From positions 2,852,001 through 2,916,000 of the forward strand of contig NC_081853.1 of NCBI RefSeq assembly GCF_963259705.1: 64,000 nt of DNA. Direction: 5' to 3'. Source of the DNA: Myotis daubentonii. Lineage: Eukaryota > Chordata > Mammalia > Chiroptera > Vespertilionidae. The notes under the pieces were generated by a model. It was not told where the DNA came from, did no database searches, and saw only the letters and a program-made list of their open reading frames with translations. Position 1 is the stretch's first letter. Each line of letters starts with the position of its first letter. Below are positions 55,823 to 64,000 of this stretch, piece by piece. The position numbers and the translations under genes are program-made.

Positions 55823-56349
55823 CCCTGAGTGGCCAGATTATTATGACCACCCATCAGTACTTCGTTGGGCCACCTTTTGCCTTCAATACTGCGGCGATTC
55901 TTCTTGGTGTTGACTCCACGAGATGTTGAAAGGTGATGCGAGGAATCTGACACCATGCCTGATGAATAGCACTGTCCAGTTCTGTGAGATTTGATGGTTG
56001 TGGAACCAGCTGCCTGATGGCTCTTTTAACTTTGTCCCACAAATGCTCAATTGGATTGAGATCTGGTGATTGTGGGGGCCACCTAAGCAAGGTAAAGTCT
56101 CCCTCATGTTGTTGAAACCACTCCTGCACAATGCGAGCACCGTGGCATGGCGCATTGTCTTGTTGGAAGAAGCCATCTCCATTGGGATACGCCATCAACA
56201 TGATAGGATTAACTTGATCAGCAAGGATACTTAGGAATGTTGTGCTATTCAGACGTTTATAATGGTCTGGCCCTCTAGTAACTTCAGCTCGAAATTATAG
56301 CTAATTTGCCTACAAACGTCAGGTGGTCATATAATCTGGCCACTCAGTG
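55823..56349 (-). mobile_element. Tc1/mariner transposon, internally deleted (DD36E-type spacing)
   Basis: Flanked by TA on both sides (55821-55822, 56350-56351). Inverted ends are CCCTGAGTGGCCAGATTATT at the left and CACTGAGTGGCCAGATTATA read inward from the right, about 28 bp with a small gap. The minus strand keeps only the C-terminal part of a transposase. At 527 bp it is a deletion derivative, dependent on a full copy elsewhere. Confidence 0.93.
55854..56270 (-). pseudogene. Tc1/mariner transposase, C-terminal fragment
   Basis: Open on the minus strand after a TAA near 56270 until the frame's stop near 55854, about 140 codons, lacking the N-terminal DNA-binding domains and the first catalytic Asp. 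It contains FFQQDNAPCHGAR, with the second catalytic Asp, and SPDLNPIEHLWD, with the catalytic Glu; 36 residues separate them. Tc1 itself has 34, so this matches the DD36E group. No frameshift within the retained part, so the copy is young or recently deleted. Confidence 0.9.
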
Positions 56350-56351
56350 TA

Positions 56352-57094
56352 TTTGGGGTTTAATGTTGATGTTCCGTAGGGACCTGCGCTGATTGTGCGG
56401 TTATCGTGTGACCGGCGCAGAGGTAAGCCGTGCTAGTGGCTCCTCCCTGAGGAAACGCGCCTGCACCATCTCCACATGACTGTTTGCAGCGGCATCTTGC
56501 AGCTTTATTTTTATTTGTTACTGTCTTTCCGTATGTTTGGGAACAATCATCTCCAGAGATTCACTTTCATTTCAAAAAACTTGTAAAGGTGTTAATTGTA
56601 TTTTTCTAAACTCTTATGTAATTATTTAAAATTATTCTACCAGCACCATAAATCAGAACTTTCCCATTATATTGCCCAGGAACATTTATGACCTGTTTAG
56701 ACAGTTTTGATTTATAGGTTTAGGAAACAAGAATATAGAAACCTTTGCCAGGTTTTAATTTGGAAATTCTTGATCCACGTCTATTTCTGCAGAGAAGAGT
56801 GCTGGTGGGAGAGGCGAGACGGGGGAGGCGGTTCTGCACGGTGAGGTTCGCGGGAAAGAGGTGCCAGACCCCCCAACCGGGTCCTGCTCTGAAAGGAGTC
56901 ACCGGTGTGTCTCTCACGTGACCTTGAACCTTTCTAGGCACTGTTCTCAACTGGTGGTTCAGGGGAGGGATCCTAATTCTGAGTTATTTAACTCCCCTTC
57001 CCCACGGAGGGGAGGGAAGGAGACCAGCAGCAGGGCCTTCGCGGGGCGGTGAGGGGTGAAGCAGGCCTGCTCGCGCACGCCCGGAGAAGAGTGG
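56352..57094. other. Intronic sequence, nothing recognised
   Basis: AT-rich to 56760, GC-rich after. Confidence 0.45.
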
Positions 57095-57195
57095 CTTCCG
57101 AAGCACCCACTAGGTTTCAAGCACCATAGTAGGTGCAGTGAGGTGCTGGGGGCCCGCACGGAGGCGGTGCCTTCAGCCCGCACAGTGCGTTAGGA
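57095..57195 (+). repeat. L2-like LINE fragment
   Basis: AGCACCCACTAGGTTTCAAG, ACCATAGTAGGTGCAGTGAG and a GGTGCTGGGGG stretch resemble the L2 3' region. Confidence 0.5.
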
Positions 57196-58465
57196 AAGAA
57201 CCACAGTGCAGCCAGAGAAGGAGAAGAGGGAGGGAGAGGTGACAAGAGTGTGCCTGGAGAAGGAGGGGAAGGGTTCCTCTTCTGGGATGGAGAATCTCGA
57301 TCTTTTAAAAAGCCCCCGCGGCTGAAATTCTGGATCACAATGAAAAAGGTGTAAAATGAGGGTGAAAGCGAGGCCCAGACCAGCGGGACAGAGAGTTCGG
57401 GCCAACTGACAGTAGTTGGGGCGCCGGGAAGGGAGCTGTGACTGTGAGTCAGTGGGAGCCGGTGTGACCTGGTGGCCCAGGGCACCGGGACCCTCTGCTG
57501 CAGGCACCAGAGAGAGGCCCTGAGACCCCGCCCTCCTCTGGACGGACCTATGGCTCTGCAGGGCCAGCCCATTTCCCATGCTGCGTTCGGAGGGTCGTGG
57601 CCGACCAGGGCGCAAGGCCTGTACCCAGTTCACACCGCACATGCTGCTCTGCGTGTGAGAACCCGGAACGGATGAGCGCTTTCAGGGGAAGGGGTGACTG
57701 AGACAGAGGGCGGCCGCGGGAGGAAGGGCGCCGCTGAGGCACAGGGCTCAGTAGCATCCAGGCTCAGGGTGAGCTGGCTTCTGAAGTCTGCCATTCCCGG
57801 AGCCCAGGGGGAAAAGGCGTGCAGGCCGCGCAGCGCTGCCCTCCACTCTGGAGAAGAGGGTCCCCTGGCTGCTGCGACTGCGCAGTGCCCGCGGGGCACG
57901 GGGTCCTTGGCTTCCCCAGGGGCTCCCCCCCCTTTTGTCTTCTCAGCTGCGTTGGACAGAAGGTTGGGGGGGGGGGGGAGGCGGAGAGCGAAGGGCAGCG
58001 CAGGCCGCCCCAGTCTTGTCTCTGTCAGGAGTCTTTCCTTTGGACAAGATGAGCGAGACAGGCGGGAGGTAGATGACTTTTTTAAGTCTGGATAGCCGTC
58101 TGCTTTTAGTAGGTACAGTTGTGTTGTACTTAGTGTCTCCATTTACCCTGTTACACAATCTAAACTGATTTGTGTAAAGCTTGAGTCATAGTTGTATTCA
58201 ATTTGTTTCTTTAGTCAAAGAATATGGGTCATTGATTGCTGTATACGAGTGCATTTTTTTGCATATGGGGTCACTCAGATAAAATTGTCATCAACAAGAT
58301 TTAGGCCCTAAATATTGAGACACTTCCTTGTCCTTGCATGTGCCTGTCACCTGTCGAGATGCCACGACTTTCCGTGGACTTGGGTACCTTTTCATTTCCA
58401 TTATGCAGTGTATACTGCAAGTTGAGAGAAAACAGTACAGAGTTCGCCTCTTGGAGCTTATAGTT
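57196..58465. other. Intronic sequence, no gene recognised
   Basis: GC-rich with several 130-170 codon frames on both strands (57117-58142), none with motifs; poly-G at 57967-57979. AT-rich after 58090. Confidence 0.45.
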
Positions 58466-58473
58466 TAGACTCG

Positions 58474-58684
58474 CAGTGGTTCTCAACCTTCTGGTCTTTA
58501 AATACAGTTCCTCATGTTGTGACCCAACCGTAAAATTATTTTCGTTGCTACTTCATAACTGTAATGTTGCTACTGTTATAATCGTCATGTAAATATCTGA
58601 TATGCAGGATGGTCTTAGGTGACCCCTGTGAAAGGGCCGTTCGACCGCCAAAAGGGGTCGCGACCCACAGGTTGAGAACCACTG
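58474..58684 (+). mobile_element. SPIN (SPACE INVADERS) hAT MITE
   Basis: Starts CAGTGGTTCTCAACCTTCTG and ends CCCACAGGTTGAGAACCACTG, perfect inverted ends. Interior phrases ACAGTTCCTCATGTTGTGAC, TTATTTTCGTTGCTACTTCA, GGGGTCGCGACCCACAGG identify the SPIN family, which entered several tetrapod lineages, including vespertilionid bats, by horizontal transfer. GTTTAGAC (58463-58470) and GTTTAGAG (58685-58692) look like the 8-bp target duplication, with TCG extra before the left end. The central part of longer SPIN copies is missing. Confidence 0.9.
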
Positions 58685-58721
58685 GTTTAGAGACAATATG
58701 TGCTTGAAACATAATGAAATG

Positions 58722-59055
58722 TGAAGGAAGGAAAGATGGAAGGAGGGAGGGAGGGAAGGAAGGAAGGAAGGAAGGAAGGAAGGAAGGAAGGAAGGAAGGA
58801 AGGAGAAAGGGAGAGAGGGAGGGAAGAAAGGAAGGAAGGGAGGAGGGAGGGAAGGAAGGGGGGAGGGAGGGGAAGGAGGGAGGAAGGAAGGAGGGAAGAA
58901 AAGAGGGAGGAAGGAGGGAAGAAAAGAGGGAGGAAGGAAGGAAGGAAAGGGGAGGAAGGAAAGAAGGAAGGAAGGAGGGAGGGAGGGAGGGAGGGAGGGA
59001 GGGAGGGAGGGAGGGAGGGAGGAAGGAAGGGGAAAAGAGAAACGAGAGGGGAAAG
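58722..59055. repeat. (GGAA)n / (GGGA)n microsatellite array, ~330 bp
   Basis: Nearly pure purine on the plus strand, built of GGAA and GGGA tetramers with scattered variants. A pure GGAA block lies near 58757-58804 and a GGGA block near 58976-59022. The apparent proteins (GRKEGR or SFLP repeats) are artefacts. Confidence 0.97.
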
Positions 59056-59069
59056 AAAGGGGAAGAGAA

Positions 59070-59150
59070 CATTAATTCATTTACATATTTATTCATTTGT
59101 TTATAAATTCACCAAATACTTGCTAAGGGGCTGTTATGTACGGGGCACTC
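59070..59150 (+). repeat. L2/MIR-like end
   Basis: TTCATTTACATATTTATTCA then CACCAAATACTTGCTAAGGG and TTATGTACGGGGCACTC resemble the ends of old LINE/SINE repeats. Confidence 0.45.
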
Positions 59151-60280
59151 TTTCTTCTTTTTTCAGTCTTTATTCTGTATTATATTTGGCCCCCTTTCCC
59201 CATTGACCCCTGCTGGCCCGCTGCCTCCCAGCACCCTGCTGTCTGTGTCCGGGTGATGCATATGTGCATAGGAGTTCCCTGGCTGATCTCCGCCGCCCAC
59301 CCTCTCTCTGGCGGGTGAGGGACTGAGTCCCTGTTGGAAGGGATGCTGGAAGGGGGGCGGATGTCCGATGGGGTCAGGGACGCGGCGCCGTTCGGTACCA
59401 TGGACGGCGAGGCTGTGGTTAGTGAGCGGCTTCCCCTCCGCACCTGTGCGTGTGTGTTTCTCTCCAGGAGGAGGATTTGCCTAATGGAGGAGTACTTTTT
59501 GTTTAAACTTCTGTGGCTTCTCTCTCCTTTTCTATGCCACTAAGTTTCATAGAATCTCAGGGCTTGAGTGGTCCTTGCGGCCCCACTTAGTGCAAAAGGA
59601 GCCATGAGCCGCAGGCCCCCTGCGCTGCCGCTGCCGCTGCCGCAGACCTTGTAAGCTGGCCCTGTGTGGAGGCGGGTCCTCTTCATGCGTCTGTTCTCCT
59701 CCCCATTATGACCAAAGTCCATTCTCTCACACCCGTTGGTGACCAAAGCCCCTCGCCCCTGGGCCCCTGCTCCTCAGCCTCTGCTGGTGGCGCCCAGCCC
59801 CGGTGTGGCACTCACCCCCCAACACTGCGGAGGCCCATCACACCACCCCCTGCGCCCAACCTCCAGGGAGGGAGAGTCCAGGCCACTGGCTTGAGAGCAT
59901 AGACATACCCAGCCTCAGCTCCAGGTGCCGAGAGGCGCGGGAGCTGGTCCGGTGGACACGGCCGGGACCAAGGGCAGAGAGAAGCGGGCAGAGGGGATAG
60001 GAAGGGAGGGGTGCGTTTTGAGAGGAAATCGAGGAAAAGAAGAAAAGCTCTTTCATCTGAAGGGAGGGAGACCTGCACCAACGGCGCCTGCCCAGCCTTG
60101 GTAAGTCCGAGCCTCCGTGCTGCCGCTCAGGCGAAGTCCTGCGGATGTTCCTCATGCTGCCCCCCCCCCCCCCCCTCCACCAAGCACAGGCCTCGCACTA
60201 CCCTTAAATATCCAGCAGAATCCTTGTCTTATTTTAGGAGTGCTCCTATCCCCTTAGGCTGAGAAGGGAAACCCTCTTTT
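59151..60280. other. Intronic sequence, no gene recognised
   Basis: GC-rich frames on both strands, poly-C at about 60160-60175. No feature supported. Confidence 0.45.
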
Positions 60281-60508
60281 AAAAAAAAAAAAATACCCAC
60301 ATATTTGTATTGATTTCAGAGAGGAAGGGACAGGGAGAGAGATAGAAACATCCATGATGAGAGAGAATCATCAATCAGCTGCCTCCTGCACGCCCCACAC
60401 TGGGGATGAAGCCCACAACCCAGGCCTGTGCCCTGACCAGGAATTGAACCCTGACCTCTTGGTTCACAGCTCCAAGCTCAGCCACGGAGCCACGCCCGCC
60501 GGGCAGGG
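60281..60508 (-). mobile_element. Ves SINE (reverse)
   Basis: Poly-A at left, TTGTATTGATTTCAGAGAGG, CAGCTGCCTCCTGCACGCCC, GGGGATGAAGCCCACAACCC, reverse box B GGAATTGAACCC, reverse box A region, end GCCGGGCAGGG. Confidence 0.9.
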
Positions 60509-61469
60509 AGCCCTCCTCTCTGTCCCCTGCGCTACCTGTCTGTCGTCTCTTTAATTCAGCAAATGCTCAGATGCTTGTGGTTCCAGGCCATGACCTCTCT
60601 GGGCACTAAGAGAGTCCCATGCCATACCTCGGTTAGTGTGAATTTGGAAACTTTAAAAGGAATCTTAAAATCAGTCCATGGGTTGTCAGACCATGTGTGA
60701 CATTGTGAGTGCATGCGGAGCCAGACGCCATGGTAGCTGGCTCCCCCAGAGGCTTTCCCTCCCGGAGGCAACAGCAGCAAAACATCCCAGACGCAGGCTG
60801 CCGAGTCCACACATGAGGCCTCATGTTGACCGGGCTCCGTGTCCTCAGGAGGGACGGACGGCCACTTCCACTGATGAAAAGTAACTAATTGCCACGTGAG
60901 CTGGACCTTTCTATACGCATCTTCTCAAGACCAGGCTGATTAGACCTCAGAAGGCGTCGCTGTCTCTGAGCTGCATGCTTGCTTCCCAGTTTCCCTGGAA
61001 TCCAACCTAAACATCACCTGTGGCTTCTCCCTGCACTGGGACGTCAGAGCCCACCAGGGCACCTCACGCACAAAGCTGCTCACTTTCCTGTCTCCTTTCC
61101 AAAGTGAGACCCCAGAAGCAGGAGAACGGCTTGGGAGGTAGGACCGGAAATCCAGAAGATGACTGGTGGGAGCAGGATGGTGGAGAGAAGACCGTGGGTG
61201 GCAGAGGGGAGGTCGGGTGGGTCTAGAGCCGCAGCTCGATCCAGCGACTTGCATGGCATGACTTTCTCCCGGGCACAAGTTGTTGATGTTTCACAGTCTG
61301 AGACCCAGAGAGGATCAGAATAAGGGCTTTTAGGTGGTTTTCCCAAAGGCATTTTCCCTTCCTCTCTTTGTTCCCTGATTTACCATTGACAATGAGAATC
61401 GTGTCCAAGGTCCTCGAGCTCTGAAATTCTATTTATATTTTTCAAACTATATTCCTGGTAGTCTTTTTT
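60509..61469. other. Intronic sequence, nothing recognised
   Basis: Short frames on both strands without features. Confidence 0.45.
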
Positions 61470-61523
61470 TAATCCTCACCTGAGGATATGTTTTTATTTA
61501 TTTTTAGGGCGGGGGGAGGGAGG

Positions 61524-61575
<52 letters not shown>

Positions 61576-61682
61576 CCGATGTGAGAGACAAACATTGGGT
61601 GCCTCCTGTATGTGACTGACCAAACCCGCGACCTTTCAGTGCCCTGGACGGCAGTCCAACCGGCTGATACCGGCCGGGCTGC
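61470..61682 (-). mobile_element. Ves SINE (reverse), older subtype with (GA)n
   Basis: AATCCTCACCTGAGGATATG at the left is the extended 3' end of the Ves group, followed by a (GA)n run (61522-61571), AAACACCGATGTGAGAGACA, GGTGCCTCCTGTATG, and a diverged reverse head ending CCGGCCGGGCTG. Confidence 0.85.
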
Positions 61683-63596
61683 CAGTGTTATTCAGGACCT
61701 TAACTGAAAGCAGGGAACACCTAGAGGTTAGTGCTCTGCTGCTGTGACGTGTACCCGCAGTCATAAGCCATCCATGATGGTGGTTGTTGTTAGTGCCATA
61801 TTGTTAAAGAAACTAGAGTATTTCATTCCTGTTTCCCTTTGTTCAGGTGAAGTGTGGGCCTAGAGAGGTGACGTGATGCCCGGTCGCACTGTGATACATG
61901 GCACGGTCACGTAGAGCCCTGTGTCGCGGGCAGGCCGGCGGCCCGCTCTCAGGGTTAGACAGACGCCGCGGAGCCCCGGGGCTGGGCAGCTCGGATGCCT
62001 CTGCCTGGCGCTGCCGGGGAGCCCCCTTGGAACTGCTTGGGAACCGCAGGAGCCTTCAGAGTGGGAAGCAGAGACCGAGGGAGGTGCAGTCTGTCCCTGA
62101 GCGCTGACCACACCCGCCCCAGCCCCCCAGTGCCCCCACGAACTAGCCTGTAGCCTCTCTACAGAAGACAAAGCTGGGCTGCTCTCAGCGCTGGGTGTGG
62201 GGGAGAGAGGGCCTGTGGCTGTGAAGGAAAGAGATGATGGAGAGCTGGCGGGCCCCAGATGTCTGCTGGGCCGCCCAGTGTGGAAGGCGGTGATCTTGGG
62301 GGGCTGCCTCCGCCTGGCACGGCCTCCCGGGTAAGGGTCGCGGTGGCGGGACCGGTGCTCTGTATAACCATGGACTCGGGTCTAGAGCCCTGTCAAGGGT
62401 GCTGCTTCCCAACTGCTTCTGAGGTTGCTGCTGCTGAGCTGCCTGTTCTGTCTGGGAGACGCGTCCGAGATGGCCAGCAGGGATCTGCAGGCCTCGGCTT
62501 CCCAGGCCCCCATGCCCGAGCCTCCTGCAGGCTGTACTGGCTCTGCGGCTGGGGCAGGCGAGGTGTGAGCCACTGCCCACCCACCTCCAGGTCACTGCTT
62601 TCTCCCCCAACAAAGGAGGGGCGACAGCAGGGCAGGTCCTCGGGGTGGCACATGGGACCAGGTGCCTTTTCACCCGGGAAGTGCCACCTGCCCTGCAGCG
62701 CCTTCTCCTCTCGAAAGTTCTTCACGTGTGTTCCCGTTAACAGTTCATTCCGTGCCTTCTCTCTCTGCAGCTTTTAAAAGTTGTCTTGAATACCTTGAGG
62801 GAGTTGAAATTTCCGAATGCTGGCTGGGTTACCAGCAGAGGGCAGGCGTCATGAAGGTTTTGACAGGAGGGCGTGTCCGTCTAGGTCACAGGAGGGTGGC
62901 CTTGCCCAGGAGGCAGACCTGGGAGCACAGTTCAGAGGGCAAGCAGGGACACGCTCCCTGCGCCTCTTCGTCGCCTGCTGTACGGGACAGGTCTCCCGAA
63001 AAGCTGACTTTACTAAATAAAGGTGGCTAGTTGCCTTTACCTGATATTCAGCAATTTCTACATAATTAAATGGTAAAAAAATCAAATGTAATTTCATCCC
63101 CCATGAGCCATCTCTTCTTTCCCCTTCAGTGACCCAGTTCTGGCTCGGCTGCAGACGGCGGGCTTGCAGGGGCTGCCGGCGCTGTCACTCTGCCTGGAGA
63201 TAAGGACTCGCTCCTGATGGGCAGTGGCCTTTCGTGGCATCTGAAGGAGGAAGCTCTCGGGAGACTTCCTTCCCTCAGCGTGCACCTCTGAGAACCACGC
63301 ACACTTCATTGCAATAGCGAAACCTGTTGTAGCAGCAGTTCAGTCTACGTTTCACATGATGCTGAGACTAGGGATTACAGTGTTAGGAGAGGGATCTGTT
63401 ACTGTTGATCAGATGCAGAGTTAGGACAAAATGTTGCCATTTTTCTTTTCCATATGTGACTTTGTTTACTAGTGGTGTTTTATGAACGTCTTTCCATTTA
63501 GAGTGAGAGGTTTGGAGCGGGGGAGTTAAATGTTTTCCATAGCTTACATACCTCTTCATATATCATAAGGCACCTAAAGGTTGACAAGTCATGCCA
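61683..63596. other. Intronic sequence, no gene recognised
   Basis: GC-rich 61860-62660 with frames up to 172 codons on both strands and no motif. 63020-63590 is AT-rich. Confidence 0.45.
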
Positions 63597-63991
63597 TCTA
63601 TAAAAATGCAATATGCAGATCGACCGAATGGCTGAACAGCAGAACGACCATCCAGACGACCATGCTATGACACCCACTGGTGCCAGGCCAGCCAAGGCGG
63701 GTGCAATGCAATTGGTTGGGGCCCCGGCCATCGCCCCATGATCGCCCTGCAGAAGGAGGCCCAGGCTACTGGCCAGCCAGCAGCACTGTGGCAGGTGGGT
63801 GGGGCCTCCCTCCCTACAGAGGGAGGCCCAGGCTACCTGGCCTACGGTGCTGCCGTGGGTGGGCGGGGCCTCCCTCTATGGGGTGATAGATAGCGGGGCT
63901 CCAGGACTGCGAGAGGGTGCAGGCCGGGCTGAGGGGACCGCCCTCCCCCCACCCCCACTGAGTGCACAAATTTTGTGCACTGGGCCTCTAC
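63597..63991 (+). mobile_element. HeliBat-type Helitron
   Basis: Starts TCTATAAAAATGCAATATGC, shares blocks with 42659-43172, and ends near GTGCACTGGGCCTCTAC, where the expected final CTAG reads CTAC. A hairpin GTGCACAAATTTTGTGCAC (63963-63981) sits just inside the end, as Helitrons require. 395 bp. Confidence 0.88.
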
Positions 63992-64000
63992 TGTAAATAT

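Larger units (their letters stand above)
28190..64000 (+). other. FOXP1: FOXP1 intron downstream of the recognised exon (partial)
   Basis: This is inferred intron. The next FOXP1 exon (beginning VPVSVAMMTPQ in the family) was not found before the window ends. Content is interspersed repeats, low-complexity tracts and unrecognised sequence. The only protein-like stretch is a transposase remnant at about 55854-56260 on the minus strand. Confidence 0.85.

Noticed and set aside
58548..59206. SFLP-rich and GRKEGR-rich frames of 130-182 codons
   Set aside because: They are direct translations of the GGAA microsatellite.
1..64000. CRISPR-like or other prokaryotic defence system
   Set aside because: The regular repeats are microsatellites or minisatellites; there are no spacers, operons or bacterial genes. 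The window is mammalian intron.
28190..64000. A second FOXP1 exon downstream
   Set aside because: The expected VPVSVAMMTPQ segment was looked for among frames and not found; nothing else matched FOXP1.

Overview
The window is vertebrate nuclear DNA, almost certainly from a vespertilionid bat, and lies inside the FOXP1 gene in sense orientation. The evidence for a bat is the repeat content: Ves-type tRNA-derived SINEs, HeliBat-type Helitrons ending in GGGCCTCTAG, several young-looking hAT MITEs including a SPIN (SPACE INVADERS) copy, a piggyBac-type MITE and a Tc1/mariner deletion derivative. Abundant Helitrons together with recent DNA transposons is a pattern known, among mammals, mainly from Vespertilionidae.

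Only one protein-coding segment could be recognised: a 102-bp exon at 28088-28189 (+), with a clean 3' splice site and a GT donor. It encodes the glutamine-rich N-terminal segment of the forkhead repressor FOXP1. The other ~63.9 kb reads as the two flanking introns. None of the long open frames in GC-rich or low-complexity stretches resembles a protein family, apart from transposase remnants.

Layout. 1-900: GC-rich with a CpG cluster. 900-11000: intron with old MIR/L2/LTR-like debris, a 69-bp hAT MITE (9286) and stretches that look like conserved non-coding DNA. 11280-12000: the strongest CpG island, ending near a consensus splice donor. 12400-13250: GT microsatellites. 14100-17200: duplicated 58-bp segment, Ves SINE, Helitron, hAT MITE, L1 tail. 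20000-24840: microsatellites, three Ves SINEs, piggyBac MITE, Helitron. 25756-26540: two Helitrons head to head, forming a large palindrome. 27781-28300: the exon squeezed between two reverse SINEs. 29480: 21-bp minisatellite. 32391-33679: SINE and Helitron. 34160-34440: five TAATTA sites in 272 bp. 36628 and 39281: two copies of one hAT MITE. 41822-43256: an old hAT element split by two abutting Helitrons. 48770-49090: second CpG cluster. 49743: hAT MITE. 55823-56349: Tc1/mariner derivative with a C-terminal transposase fragment. 58474: SPIN copy next to a long GGAA array. 60281-61682: two reverse Ves SINEs. 63597: Helitron.

I found no prokaryotic-type system, CRISPR array or operon, and no clear novel gene system. 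The most interesting items are how mobile elements crowd and bracket the FOXP1 exon, the nested, tandem and palindromic Helitrons, and intronic sequences that may be alternative promoters or enhancers. Conservation and repeat names rest on recognition by eye, without a database search.
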